Part shown: piece after piece, positions 1 through 9,050 of the stretch
Layout of the letters: each line of letters begins with the position of its first letter
Position numbering within the stretch: position 1 is the stretch's first letter
From: an uncultured Bradyrhizobium sp.
GTDB lineage: Bacteria > Pseudomonadota > Alphaproteobacteria > Rhizobiales > Xanthobacteraceae
Direction of reading: 5' to 3'
Length of the DNA stretch: 64,000 nucleotides
NCBI RefSeq assembly: GCF_947648125.1
Contig: NZ_CANSMR010000002.1
Coordinates: 496,001 to 560,000, forward strand
Notes under the pieces: model-generated
Databases searched by the model: none
Seen by the model: only the letters and a program-made list of their open reading frames with translations
Told to the model about the DNA's origin: nothing
Program-made: the position numbers and the translations under genes

Positions 1-14
1 AACAGCTGTCCGTA

Positions 15-746
15 TCAGCGTGTCATCGCCGCCTGAAGACGGGCTTCAAAACGATCTGCCAGTGCACCAAGTGCTCCGACCGTGTCTCCCTGAAAAGACG
101 AACCATGCATAAGGGCAAGCGTGGCTGGTCTTACCTCCGTAAGCTTCCGTATGTTGGGTGCGGTCGTGGGGCCGAGGCTGGTCAACTCAAAGAAGTCCTC
201 CGCCTCCATTGCCGGGCCGACGATGTCGTTCTCGGTCACGGGTGGGCCGCCACCAAGTCTTGTAAAGAGGTCGCCGCAGAGAAGGGTGGCAGTGGTCTCT
301 TCGAACACCACGCCAGCATCCCATCCATGCGGGACGTGGGGAGTATCAATATAACGAACTCGCTTGCCCCCAAGATCGACAACCTCGCCATCAGCGAGCA
401 CACGCGGTGGCCGGTCCGCCATGTCTCCAATGGACACTCGACACCCGACCGCGCCATGCATCACCTCTGCATGAGGGGAAGCAGCAAGCCATTCATTCAT
501 TGAACCACACTCGTCAGCTTCGAAGTGACCGAAACCTAACCAGCGCAATTTCTTGATAGGGATTATTCTTCCGACGGCTTCCGAGACCAATGGAAACATC
601 TTCCTCAATCCACAATGGAAGAGCATCGGCTCGTCCCCGACCATCAGGAAATGATTGAACATGAACCCGGCCCCGCCTTGGGCTTGGGGCAAAAACACCG
701 ACACCCGATAAATTCCTGCCGCGACTTCGTCAGTCCTGATGTCCAT
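15..746 (-). CDS. MBL-fold (flavodiiron-type) metallohydrolase
   Basis: A 243-residue metallo-beta-lactamase-fold protein. The metal motif H-F-E-A-D-E at about residues 74-79, a later PHVPH, a CGDLF aspartate and a LMHGSS histidine follow the order of the di-iron site of flavodiiron/ODP-type MBL proteins, so an oxygen- or redox-linked role is more likely than lactam hydrolysis. There is no flavodoxin domain. The ATG at 746 is preferred because AGGA lies six bases upstream; an in-frame ATG 48 bases further out lacks such a site. The substrate is not predictable. Confidence 0.75.
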   Translation of the reverse strand: MDIRTDEVAAGIYRVSVFLPQAQGGAGFMFNHFLMVGDEPMLFHCGLRKMFPLVSEAVGRIIPIKKLRWLGFGHFEADECGSMNEWLAASPHAEVMHGAVGCRVSIGDMADRPPRVLADGEVVDLGGKRVRYIDTPHVPHGWDAGVVFEETTATLLCGDLFTRLGGGPPVTENDIVGPAMEAEDFFELTSLGPTTAPNIRKLTEVRPATLALMHGSSFQGDTVGALGALADRFEARLQAAMTR

Positions 747-867
747 GGTCGATCCTGTCATGCATGGAGGTCGAGACGAGCTTAACGAAAGCAAGAAACT
801 ATCATCTAACGACCCAACGCCATAGTGGCGCCAAGCGGTCGTTCGGCGCGCGGAGGCGCGACTGAAG

Positions 868-938
868 GCCGCTTTGGGTCACTTCGACGATCTCGGCGGG
901 GACTATTGGCAAGTTGACGTCCGCTTCTGCCCGTAAGC
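868..938. repeat. Copy 1 of a diverged dispersed non-coding repeat
   Basis: This intergenic stretch has the word order CGCTTtggGTCACTTCG, CGATCTCGG, GACGTCCGCTT. The same order occurs at 8905-8950 in another intergenic region. The two are clearly related but not identical. From memory, similar words are scattered in Bradyrhizobium genomes, usually mis-annotated as tiny proteins; that link is inference. Confidence 0.4.
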
Positions 939-988
939 GCCGGGGAGCCCGGTTGGAAGCGTTGCGATTGCCCCCCGGGATTCAAATC

Positions 989-1006
989 CGCGAACCGAGG
1001 TTCGCG
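989..1006. terminator. Hairpin after the ArsC-like gene
   Basis: Seven-base-pair stem CGCGAAC / GTTCGCG with a CGAG loop lies just beyond the stop codon of the minus-strand ArsC-like gene. There is no clear T run, so termination is only suggested. Confidence 0.3.
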
Positions 1007-1015
1007 CGGAACGCG

Positions 1016-1384
1016 TCAGCCCTTCTTGCGTGCCTTGGCCGGCACTTCCTTGGCGTAGATATCCGGCTTGAAGCCGACGACGCGCTTCGGCCCGAGATCG
1101 AGCACCGGGCGCTTGATCATCGAGGGCTGCTCGGCCATCAGCGCCAACGCCTTGCGCTCGTTCAACCCTTCCTTGTCGGCATCGGGCAGCTTCTTGAAGG
1201 TCGTGCCGGCGCGGTTGAGCAGCGTCTCCCAGCCGACCTCGTCGCTCCACTGCTTGAGCTTGTCCTTGGCGATCCCGGCGGTCTTGTAGTCGTGGAAGTC
1301 GTAGCCGACGCCGTGATCGTCGAGCCAGGCGCGCGCCTTCTTCATGGTGTCGCAGTTCTTGATGCCGTAGATGGTGATGGTCAA
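1016..1384 (-). CDS. ArsC/Spx/YffB-family reductase-like protein
   Basis: About 122 residues with a thioredoxin-like ArsC fold. It opens with ITIYGIKNCDTMKKA, where the single Cys matches the catalytic Cys of the YffB branch of arsenate reductase-like proteins. A conserved IKRPVLDLG segment near residue 90 is typical. A TTG at 1384 gives the usual family N-terminus; an ATG at 1399 adds five residues. There are no arsenic genes nearby, so a glutathione-linked thiol reductase role is more likely than arsenate resistance. Confidence 0.82.
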   Translation of the reverse strand: MTITIYGIKNCDTMKKARAWLDDHGVGYDFHDYKTAGIAKDKLKQWSDEVGWETLLNRAGTTFKKLPDADKEGLNERKALALMAEQPSMIKRPVLDLGPKRVVGFKPDIYAKEVPAKARKKG

Positions 1385-1484
1385 AGCCGTTCCCCGCATG
1401 CGATTGCTGCGGGGAAACTAGCCCCGCAGCCATCACTGCGCCAGATCGGACCGCGCCGGTCTCCACAACCGATCTCGATGGCAC

Positions 1485-1994
1485 TCAATGCGCATAACGC
1501 GTGAAGACGAAATCGTGATCGCTGGCATGGGCCTCGTGGCAGGCGAAACACGTCTCGTGCTGGGCGGCATCGACCGGCTTGCCGTCGATGAAGCGGCCAA
1601 AGCCCCAGCCGCCGGTCGAAGCATATTTGGTGGAGTCCTTGACCATGACCTGGACGGTCGTCGCCGGTCCGGTGATGAAGGCGCCGTTGAGGCCCACGAC
1701 CGGCTTGCGCTTCCAGGCGAGCTTGACCAGCACGGTGCCGTCGGGGAAACGCGCGGCGCCGTCCTGATAGGCCTTCACGGCGGTGGCGTTGCCGAGCACG
1801 CTGCGCAGTTCGTCGAGCCCGGTCTCCTCGCCGACCGCGATCAGCTTCCAGTCGCGATAGCCGTCGGGAATTTTCACGCCGAAGATCGGCGATGCCGGCG
1901 CCGCGTCATCGGCGTGCCCGACTGCAAACGGCAATGACGCACTGATGCAGGCTGCCGCGATCGCGGCAGCTGCCCATTTCACAACTTGCTTCAT
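1485..1994 (-). CDS. Cytochrome P460-family haem protein
   Basis: A 169-residue exported protein. Residues 1-28 form a signal peptide ending near GHADD. The C-terminal CFACH at about residues 149-153 is a c-type haem site, and the segment K-D-S-T-K-Y followed by GGWGFGRF is the cytochrome P460 signature, in which a lysine cross-links the haem. Family members oxidise hydroxylamine or detoxify NO in the periplasm. It sits 20 bases downstream of the Tat-exported hydrolase gene, so the two are probably co-transcribed. Confidence 0.88.
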   Translation of the reverse strand: MKQVVKWAAAAIAAACISASLPFAVGHADDAAPASPIFGVKIPDGYRDWKLIAVGEETGLDELRSVLGNATAVKAYQDGAARFPDGTVLVKLAWKRKPVVGLNGAFITGPATTVQVMVKDSTKYASTGGWGFGRFIDGKPVDAAQHETCFACHEAHASDHDFVFTRYAH

Positions 1995-2014
1995 GATCCC
2001 TAGTCCGCGCTCGC

Positions 2015-3055
2015 TCAGGCCTTGCTGACGTCGATGATGGCCTGGACGAAGGCCTGCGGCGCTTCCTGCGGCAGATTGTGACCGATGCCGCCGGGTAGCT
2101 GGCGATGCTCGTAATGCCCGGAGAACTTCTTGGCATAGGCCGCGGCCTCCGGATGCGGCGCGCCGTTGGCATCGCCCTCCATCGTGATGGTCGGGATCGC
2201 GATGACCGGCGCCTGGGCCAGCGTCTTCTCGAAGGCATCGTACTTCGCCTCGCCTTCGGCGAGACCAAGCCGCCAGCGATAGTTGTGGATCACGATATCG
2301 ACATGATCAGGATTCTCGAAGGCAACGGCGCTGCGGTCATAGGTGGCGTCGTCGAACTTCCACTGCGGCGAGGCGAGCTGCCAGATCAGCTTGTTAAAAT
2401 CGTGCCGGTTCTTGGCATAGCCCTCGCGGCCACGCTCGGTCGCGAAATAGAACTGGTACCACCATTGCAGCTCGGCCTTCGGCGGCAGCGGCATCTTGCC
2501 GGCCGCCTGGCTGCCGATCAGATAGCCGCTGACCGACACCATGGCCTTGCAGCGCTCGGGCCAGAGCGCTGCCATGATGTTGGCGGTGCGTGCACCCCAA
2601 TCGTAGCCGCCGAGCACCGCCTTCTCGATCTTCAACGCGTCCATCAGCGCAATGATGTCGGCGGCGACCGCGACCGGCTGGCCGCTGCGCATCGTGTCGC
2701 TCGCGAGGAAGCGCGTGGTGCCGTAGCCGCGCAGATGCGGCACGATCACCCGGTAGCCGGCCTCGGCCAGCGCCGGCGCGACGTCGGCATAGCTGTGGAT
2801 ATCGTAGGGCCAGCCGTGCAGCAGGATCACCGCAGGACCCGACGCCGGGCCCATCTCGACATAACCGGTATCGAGCACGCCGGCATTGATCTGCTTGACC
2901 GGACCGATCGTGGTGTGGCTACCGGCCTTGACCGCCGGCAGCGCCGCCTTGGTCTGAGCCTGGGCCGATCCGATGAAGCCGAGCCTGGAAACGGCGAGGA
3001 TTCCGCCGGCGATGCCAAGGAAGCGGCGGCGATGCTGATTGATGGATTGGGACAT
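2015..3055 (-). CDS. Tat-exported alpha/beta hydrolase, epoxide-hydrolase/dehalogenase type
   Basis: A 346-residue alpha/beta hydrolase. The N-terminus has a twin-arginine signal (RRRFLG, then a hydrophobic stretch and AQAQ). HGWPYD is the oxyanion-hole HGxP motif, and GGYDWGAR carries an aspartate nucleophile as in epoxide hydrolases, haloalkane and fluoroacetate dehalogenases, rather than a serine. A C-terminal GGIGHNLP supplies the histidine. It acts in the periplasm; the substrate is unknown. It lies first in a likely operon with the P460 gene. Confidence 0.85.
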   Translation of the reverse strand: MSQSINQHRRRFLGIAGGILAVSRLGFIGSAQAQTKAALPAVKAGSHTTIGPVKQINAGVLDTGYVEMGPASGPAVILLHGWPYDIHSYADVAPALAEAGYRVIVPHLRGYGTTRFLASDTMRSGQPVAVAADIIALMDALKIEKAVLGGYDWGARTANIMAALWPERCKAMVSVSGYLIGSQAAGKMPLPPKAELQWWYQFYFATERGREGYAKNRHDFNKLIWQLASPQWKFDDATYDRSAVAFENPDHVDIVIHNYRWRLGLAEGEAKYDAFEKTLAQAPVIAIPTITMEGDANGAPHPEAAAYAKKFSGHYEHRQLPGGIGHNLPQEAPQAFVQAIIDVSKA

Positions 3056-3219
3056 GGCGATCTCCTTAAGTCTGGTGTCGGGATTGAATATTGCAGAGAC
3101 CGACCCCGCCCGCTTTCAGAGGACGTGGATTTGTCCTTCAGACCGTCGTGATTTTGGCCCCACGCTGCCTGTGCTAGGTTCCGCCCCGCATTCAGCCGCC
3201 GGCCGCCGGACTCTTCGAT

Positions 3220-4773
3220 TTGACCTACCATTTCAACGACTTGACCCTCGATTCCGGGCGCCGGGAGCTGCGCCGCGGCGACGCCTTGGTGGCCGTCGAG
3301 CCGCAGGTCTTCGACCTGCTCGAGTTCCTGATCCGCGCCCGTGACCGCGTGGTCAGCCGCGACGAGGTGCTGGCGGCGGTCTGGCACGGGCGGATCGTCT
3401 CGGAAGCGACGCTGAGCAGCCGGGTCAATGCGGCACGGACCGCGATCGGCGACAATGGCGAGGAGCAGCGGCTGATCCGCACCCTGCCCCGCAAAGGCCT
3501 CCGCTTTGTCGGCGATGTCAGGGAGCACAGCGCGGGCGATCATCCGGTTGCGGACAAGGCCGCCTCGCCGCGGCCGAGCGAGGGTCCGTCGATCGCGGTG
3601 CTGCCCTTCACCAATATGAGCGGCGACCCCGAGCAGGATTATTTCGCCGACGGGATCGCCGAGGACATCACCACCGCGCTGGCGCGTTGCAGCCGCCTCA
3701 CCGTGATCGCGCGCAACTCCGCCTTCACCTACAAGGGCAAGGCGGTCGATATCCGCCAGGTCGGGCGCGATCTCGGCGTCGGCTACGTGCTCGAAGGCAG
3801 CGTCCGCCGCGGCGGCGACCGCCTGCGCATCACCGGACAGTTGATCGACGCCGTCTCAGGCGCGCATCTGTGGGCCGACCGCTTCGACGGCGCGGCGACC
3901 GACGTGTTCGACCTGCAGGACCGCATCACCGAGAACGTGGTCGGCGCGATCGAGCCGACCCTGCTGGTCGCGGAAGCCGAGCGGGTGCGGACGGCGCCAC
4001 CGGACAGGCTCGACGCCTACGACCTGCTACTGCGCGCCTACAGTCTGAGGTACGAGTTCACGCCCGAGAGCATGGAAGCCGCGCTCGATTGCCTCGACCA
4101 GGCGCTGGCGCTCGACCCGGCCTACGCGCCGGCGCTGGCGGCGTCGGCCTATTGCCATGCGATGCGCAATGTCCAGGGTTGGCTGAAGCCGAACGACGCC
4201 TACCGGGACCGTGCGGTCACGCAGGCCTGGCGCGCGGTCGAGCTCACGCCTGGTGACCCGCAGGTGCTGTGGATGGCGGCATTCGCGATCTGGAACATGG
4301 CCGACGAGATCGAGCCCGCGCGCGACTTGTTCGAGCGGTCGCTTGCGATCAATCCGAACTCGGCGATGGCGCTCGTCCTCTGCGGCTGGATCGAGGCGAT
4401 GCGCGGCAACCAGCAGGCCGGCCGCGCCATGATCGAGCGCGCGCAGAGGCTGAACCCGCGCGACCCCCGTGGCTGGTTCGCCTCCGCGGCGCTGGCGATC
4501 TGCGCGGTGCTCGACGAGAATTTTGCCGAAGCGGTGATATGGGCCGACAAGGCGCTGGCACAGAACCGCCGCTTCGCGGTCGCCCTGCGCGTCTTGATCG
4601 TGGCGCTGGTGAAGACCGGCGAGACCGAGCGCGCGACCCAGATGGCGCGCGAACTGCTCAAGGTCGACCCGGAGTTTTCGATTTCCGGATTCCTGTCGCG
4701 AATCCCCTTCCCCGTGGAAGCGATGTCCGCGACCTATCGTGAAACCCTCAGGGCGGCCGGCGTCCCGGATTGA
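3220..4773 (+). CDS. Winged-helix transcriptional regulator with TolB-like and TPR domains
   Basis: A 517-residue protein. Residues 1-100 form an OmpR/CadC-type winged helix (FDLLEFLIRARDRVVSRDEV, then LIRTLPRKGLRFVG). From about 125 there is a TolB-like segment (SIAVLPFTNMSGDPEQDYF), and the C-terminal half is a TPR solenoid. This layout is common in rhizobial regulators once called adenylate cyclase-like. No transmembrane helix is visible. The start is a TTG at 3220, chosen because the winged helix begins there and no ATG fits. It is divergent from the hydrolase/P460 operon and may control it. Confidence 0.85.
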   Translation: MTYHFNDLTLDSGRRELRRGDALVAVEPQVFDLLEFLIRARDRVVSRDEVLAAVWHGRIVSEATLSSRVNAARTAIGDNGEEQRLIRTLPRKGLRFVGDVREHSAGDHPVADKAASPRPSEGPSIAVLPFTNMSGDPEQDYFADGIAEDITTALARCSRLTVIARNSAFTYKGKAVDIRQVGRDLGVGYVLEGSVRRGGDRLRITGQLIDAVSGAHLWADRFDGAATDVFDLQDRITENVVGAIEPTLLVAEAERVRTAPPDRLDAYDLLLRAYSLRYEFTPESMEAALDCLDQALALDPAYAPALAASAYCHAMRNVQGWLKPNDAYRDRAVTQAWRAVELTPGDPQVLWMAAFAIWNMADEIEPARDLFERSLAINPNSAMALVLCGWIEAMRGNQQAGRAMIERAQRLNPRDPRGWFASAALAICAVLDENFAEAVIWADKALAQNRRFAVALRVLIVALVKTGETERATQMARELLKVDPEFSISGFLSRIPFPVEAMSATYRETLRAAGVPD

Positions 4774-4883
4774 TGCCGCTCGGAGGACGCGACGATCATT
4801 CACCGGTGGCGCGCCGGGCGGCTTGTTTGGCAGCATCGGCCTGATGCCCCAATGCGGAAGTCCTGAACTTGCCGCACCTGTCA

Positions 4884-5498
4884 TCAGGCAGAAAGCTGTG
4901 CAAGCAATTCTTCTGTCGTGACGATGGCGTGGGCGTAGGTCGGCCCGTTGATGGCGTGGGCGGCGTGCATCGCCTCGGGGCTGAAGGCCGCGGTGGCGTC
5001 CTTGACCAACGTGACGTGATAGCCGAGCTCCATGCCGAAGCGGCCGGTCGCTTCGATACAGGTGTTGGCGATCATGCCGATTAGGATCACGCGTCTGATG
5101 CCATGCTGCTTGAGCTGAAGATCGAGATCGGTATTTGCGAATCCGCTCGATCCCCAGTGTTCGCCGACCACGACATCGCCCGGTTGCGGCTGGAAGTCGT
5201 CGTGGAAAGTGCCGCCCCAACTGTCCTTGGCAAACACCTGCGCCTTGGCCGAGCCAAGCTGGTACGGCGACGGATTGTCAAAGGACACATAATCGCCCGG
5301 TGTCCAGCGGTGATGCGGCACGAAGACGATTTTCAGTCCACGCGCGCGCGCCGCGGCGACCACTTCGCGCAAGTGGTCGAGCAGCTTGACGTCCTCCGCG
5401 ATCACCTTGACGCGCGGCCAGAGCTTGCCGCCCTCGGCCAGAAAATCGTTGTACGGGTCTACCAGCAGGATCGCGGTGCTTGAAGGATCGTAACCCAT
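4884..5498 (-). CDS. Isochorismatase-family cysteine hydrolase
   Basis: A 204-residue cysteine hydrolase. LLVDPYNDF near the N-terminus provides the catalytic Asp, and IGMIANTCIEAT the nucleophilic Cys. Family members cleave isochorismate, nicotinamide or small amides. The ATG at 5498 has GGGAGG five bases upstream; a longer form starting at 5540 would overlap the preceding gene and lacks support. Last gene of a four-gene minus-strand operon. Confidence 0.87.
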   Translation of the reverse strand: MGYDPSSTAILLVDPYNDFLAEGGKLWPRVKVIAEDVKLLDHLREVVAAARARGLKIVFVPHHRWTPGDYVSFDNPSPYQLGSAKAQVFAKDSWGGTFHDDFQPQPGDVVVGEHWGSSGFANTDLDLQLKQHGIRRVILIGMIANTCIEATGRFGMELGYHVTLVKDATAAFSPEAMHAAHAINGPTYAHAIVTTEELLAQLSA

Positions 5499-5536
5499 GA
5501 CGACCTCCCGGGCGGAGTAACCTCGACCACAAGATG

Positions 5537-6217
5537 TCACATCACCGCTTTCGCGGCTTCGCGGATCACCTCAAGCACGGCTTTCGGCTGGGACAGCATC
5601 GGGACATGGCTCGATTTGAGCTCGACGGTCTTCGCACCCATGCGCTTCGCGGCGAAGCGCTCCAGCTCGGGGTTGACGGTGCGGTCCTCCGTCGCCACGA
5701 TCGACCAGCTCGGCTTCGAGCGCCAGGCGACGCCGTCGAACTTCTGCGTGAAGAGATCGAGCGCCGGCGCAAAGTGCGTCGCATAGACGATGCCCTGCTC
5801 CTCGGCGGACAGGTCGCCGGCGAAGCAGGACACGCCTTCCGGTTTCACCCAGACGCGCCCATCCGCAACTTCGATGTGGCTGAAGACGTCCGTTTTTGGA
5901 AACTGGTCCTGCTGGCCCTGCGAAGTCTCGGTCTCGTCAGGTCCGAGCGCCGCGATGTAGACCAGCGCGGCAACACGCTTGTCCATGCCGGCGTGCGTGA
6001 TGACGGTGCCACCATACGAATGGCCGACAAGGACGATCGGCCCCTTTACCCGCCCGAGCGTGCGGATCGTCGCGTCCACATCGCCCTTGAGCGTGTCGAG
6101 GCCATACTGTGCAGCCATCACGTCGTGGCCTTCGGCCCGCAGGGCTGGGATCAACTTCTGGAAGCAAGAGCCGTCGGCCCAGATTCCGTGAGCGAAGACG
6201 ATGCTTGGTTTGGCCAT
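5537..6217 (-). CDS. Alpha/beta hydrolase, EstC-like esterase
   Basis: A 226-residue alpha/beta hydrolase without signal peptide. FAHGIWADGS gives the oxyanion loop, VGHSYGG the serine nucleophile, and the C-terminal SSHVPMLSQP the histidine. This is the compact EstC/salicylate-esterase-like group with very short caps. It lies third in the operon, 22 bases after the dienelactone hydrolase gene. Confidence 0.88.
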   Translation of the reverse strand: MAKPSIVFAHGIWADGSCFQKLIPALRAEGHDVMAAQYGLDTLKGDVDATIRTLGRVKGPIVLVGHSYGGTVITHAGMDKRVAALVYIAALGPDETETSQGQQDQFPKTDVFSHIEVADGRVWVKPEGVSCFAGDLSAEEQGIVYATHFAPALDLFTQKFDGVAWRSKPSWSIVATEDRTVNPELERFAAKRMGAKTVELKSSHVPMLSQPKAVLEVIREAAKAVM

Positions 6218-6239
6218 TGCAATCTCCTGGTCTGTTGCG

Positions 6240-6935
6240 TCACCGCAGATGCTGATTGAGAAATTCGCGTGTTCGACCGTTCGCCAGCACGGCCGCTGTT
6301 GCGTTGTAGTGAGTCCCGTTGTGTCGGGAGAACGCGTGACGCTGGCCCGGATAGCTGTAAACGGTTGCGTTCGGCTTCCTCGATAGTGCGGCCTTGATCT
6401 GCGCCTGCGCCGGCTTCGAGATGAACTCGTCTTCTTCGCCGAGGTGCATCAGCAAGGGAGCACGCAAGCCGCCGACCTCGCCGAGGTATTTTTCCGTGTC
6501 GCCGCCATGGTAGGCAACGGCGGCGGAGACCTCATGGCGGGCGGCCGTGATGAACGCCATCAGCGCACCGAGGCAGTAGCCTTGCAGGGCGACCTTCCCG
6601 GTGGACTCGGGCAGGTTGGCCGCAGCGCGGATGGTTTGCGCGACGTCGCGTACCCCGGCGTCGCGATCATACCCACTGTAGAGCCGCAGGCCGTGTTGCC
6701 AGTCGGCTTCCGATCTCACGTCGAGATCGACGCCAGGCTCCTGTCGCCAGAACAGATCCGGCGCAACTGCGATGAACCCCTGTGACGCCAGCTCATCGCA
6801 GGTCGCCCTGACGTCGGCGTTGACGCCAAACAACTCCTGGAGCACGACCACAGCAGGCGCCGGTTGGCTTGCGGGCCGCGCGATGTAAGCGTGGAACGAT
6901 CCGTCCGGAGAGTTGATGAGGAGTTGATTGTCCAT
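6240..6935 (-). CDS. Dienelactone hydrolase family protein
   Basis: A 231-residue cytoplasmic hydrolase. It carries the dienelactone hydrolase set: QELFGV (the glutamate that activates the nucleophile), GYCLGA (Cys nucleophile), EEDEF (Asp) and RHAFSRHNG (His). In aromatic catabolism the family opens dienelactones to maleylacetate, but many members act on other esters. It follows the enoyl-CoA hydratase gene by nine bases. Confidence 0.88.
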   Translation of the reverse strand: MDNQLLINSPDGSFHAYIARPASQPAPAVVVLQELFGVNADVRATCDELASQGFIAVAPDLFWRQEPGVDLDVRSEADWQHGLRLYSGYDRDAGVRDVAQTIRAAANLPESTGKVALQGYCLGALMAFITAARHEVSAAVAYHGGDTEKYLGEVGGLRAPLLMHLGEEDEFISKPAQAQIKAALSRKPNATVYSYPGQRHAFSRHNGTHYNATAAVLANGRTREFLNQHLR

Positions 6936-6944
6936 GAGCTCGGC

Positions 6945-7748
6945 CTAAAGGTTTCCGATGTGACGTCCGAGGTTCAGCTCGAAATCGCCGGGCTGTCCGA
7001 TTCCCCGCTCGCACAGCTTCGGCAATCGTTCCTTCGCGCCATCCCATGCGAAGGTTTGGAAGAAGATATCCTGCGTTGCCATCAGCGCGACCGGATCTGG
7101 CAAGCCGGCCTGGTTGACGATCGACTTCGCAGCCTGCAACGCCTGCCGATCGAACGAGAGCACACGGTGGACGAAATCGGCGACGAAGGCGTCGAGTTCG
7201 GCGTCGGGTACGGCGCGATTGATCCAGCCGTAGCGTTCGGCGATATCGGCGTCGAAATCGTTCGCGCCCATGACTATCTCGAGGGCGCGGGACCGGCCGA
7301 CAAGGGGCGGCAGCCGTTCGAGCGCTCCGCCTCCCGGTATCAATCCAGTGCCGACCTCCGGCTGCCCGAAAATCGCCTTCTCGCGGCTGGCGAAGCGGAT
7401 ATCGCACGCAAGGGTGAATTCACTTCCGCCGCCGCGAACCCTTCCTCGTATCACAGCGATGCTCAGCACGCCGCTTCTTGCCAGCCGCGTCGCGGCGTCA
7501 ATCCAGGGGGGCGCGCCGAAGCGGCTGCGCGGCCCCGCCGTGCCGTAATGTGCGATGAAAAAATCGGGATTCGCGCTTTCGAACGTCACGACCTTGAGCG
7601 CCGCATCGACCTCGATCTCTCCGACGAGGTCGTAGAACGCATCATACATGCTGTCGTCGATCACGTTGATCGGCGGGTTATCCAGCGTGACGCGCCAATG
7701 GCCCGGTGTTGATTTATCGACAAGCAATGTCTGCTTTGCGTTGCTCAT
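6945..7748 (-). CDS. Enoyl-CoA hydratase/isomerase family protein
   Basis: A 267-residue crotonase-fold protein. VRGGGSEFTLACD forms the first oxyanion-hole helix and FGQPEVGTGLIPGGG carries the catalytic glutamate region. The ATG at 7748 opens MSNAKQTLL, matches family length and has GGGCGAG upstream; the open frame extends further, but those residues do not resemble the family. First gene of the four-gene operon, whose other members are three hydrolases. Divergent from the AraC regulator. Confidence 0.85.
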   Translation of the reverse strand: MSNAKQTLLVDKSTPGHWRVTLDNPPINVIDDSMYDAFYDLVGEIEVDAALKVVTFESANPDFFIAHYGTAGPRSRFGAPPWIDAATRLARSGVLSIAVIRGRVRGGGSEFTLACDIRFASREKAIFGQPEVGTGLIPGGGALERLPPLVGRSRALEIVMGANDFDADIAERYGWINRAVPDAELDAFVADFVHRVLSFDRQALQAAKSIVNQAGLPDPVALMATQDIFFQTFAWDGAKERLPKLCERGIGQPGDFELNLGRHIGNL

Positions 7749-7979
7749 TCGCGTCTCGCCCTTCGCCTGCACAATATGTCCGGCGGCGCCCGCAAAATTG
7801 TACGGATTTGACCGCATTGAAAAAATCAGTCGAAAAAAACCCGGCGATCGATGGCACCGGTGACGATTTGCTGCTGTTTTTATGACGGCCGACAGATTAT
7901 CCTGTTCCTGCCGGGACGGTGATGCTCGCGCTGAGGCCGCGAGAACGTTCGTCACTTTGCAACTGTAATGGAGGCAATG

Positions 7980-8885
7980 ATGGCTGCGGATGCAATCGAG
8001 GACGACCTTTCCCGACGCTTCCGGATAGAACGACCAGCGACCCTTCTGGCGCGCAACTCCTCGAAAGTACGCGTCGTGTTTTCGCGCATGCGGAGCAATC
8101 ATCCGATGCGTGGCCGTTCGCTGGCCGCCTCACCGCAAGAAGCTTTTGCGTTCCACGTCCCGTTATCGGTGCCGTTCTTCTCGAACTTATGGACGGCGGG
8201 GCGGCGAAGGGAGGTGCCGGATTGGCGTCTCGGCGACGCGCAGCTCGTTGACCTCGGCGACGGTCCGGTCGTCAGTCTTGATACGTCCTTCGATTCGATC
8301 CGCTTTGGCATCACGCAGGTCGCGCTTGACGAGATGGCCAACGAAGCAGGGATCTCCCGTGTGAAAGGGCTCTACGCACCGAATTTCGGCGCCCGCGATG
8401 CGGTCATGTACGGCCTGGCGCAAGCGCTCGCCGGCGCAATGGAGCAACCGGGTGGGGGCACCGCGATGTTTGCCGACTGCATCGCGTTGGCTTTTTTCGC
8501 TCACATCGTGCGCGCTTATGGCAGTGTCCCGATCGGGGGACGGAACGCCCGCGGCGGGCTTGCGGCGTGGCAACTGAAACGCGCGCGCGACCTCATCAAT
8601 GTCAATCTGGTCCACGACCCTTCGATCGCGGAGATCGCGCATGAGTGCGGGCTGTCGAGCAGCTACTTTGCGCGGGCGTTTAAACAGTCGACGGGCGTTC
8701 CACCCAGCCGATGGTTGACCAAAATGCGCGTCGAGCGCGCCAAAGAACTCTTGAAGGACCCGCGCTGCGAGCTCGCCGAAATTGCCCTTCAATGCGGCTT
8801 CGTCGACCAAAGCCATTTCACGCGCGTGTTTTCCAAGAGCGAGGGTTACAGCCCCGGCCGGTGGCGACGTCTTCACCGTCTATAG
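7980..8885 (+). CDS. AraC-family transcriptional regulator
   Basis: About 301 residues. The C-terminal 100 residues carry two helix-turn-helix motifs (SIAEIAHECGLSSSYFARAFKQ and LAEIALQCGFVDQSHFTRVF). The N-terminal sensing domain is not a recognisable cupin by eye. Of three in-frame ATGs at 7968, 7977 and 7980, the last is best placed five bases after GGAGG. Divergent from the hydrolase operon, so it is the likely activator. Confidence 0.88.
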   Translation: MAADAIEDDLSRRFRIERPATLLARNSSKVRVVFSRMRSNHPMRGRSLAASPQEAFAFHVPLSVPFFSNLWTAGRRREVPDWRLGDAQLVDLGDGPVVSLDTSFDSIRFGITQVALDEMANEAGISRVKGLYAPNFGARDAVMYGLAQALAGAMEQPGGGTAMFADCIALAFFAHIVRAYGSVPIGGRNARGGLAAWQLKRARDLINVNLVHDPSIAEIAHECGLSSSYFARAFKQSTGVPPSRWLTKMRVERAKELLKDPRCELAEIALQCGFVDQSHFTRVFSKSEGYSPGRWRRLHRL

Positions 8886-8904
8886 TGTCGAGCTTGAGGA
8901 ATGT

Positions 8905-8974
8905 CGGCTTCTGACCCTTCGGCGATCTCGGGAGATGTCCGCTTTTCCGCCGCTGTTGCGGTTAAGCGGACATC
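8905..8974. repeat. Copy 2 of the dispersed repeat, with perfect inverted repeat
   Basis: Related to 868-938. It ends in an 11-bp perfect inverted repeat, GATGTCCGCTT at 8934-8944 and AAGCGGACATC at 8964-8974, around a 19-base loop. No gene is visible from 8886 to 9050. It could act as a terminator for the AraC gene but has no T run. Confidence 0.45.
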
Positions 8975-9050
8975 AGGCGCCGGCCGCTCAATGGGTACAC
9001 GGCTTGCGCAGTACTACCCCCGTTGCTTGGCCGCCCCGATGAAGCGAGCG

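Noticed and set aside
975-1000. GGATTCAAATCC resembling a tRNA T-loop, a possible tRNA remnant or att site
   Set aside because: No flanking T-stem pairing, D-arm or acceptor strand on either strand; it is just a short dyad.
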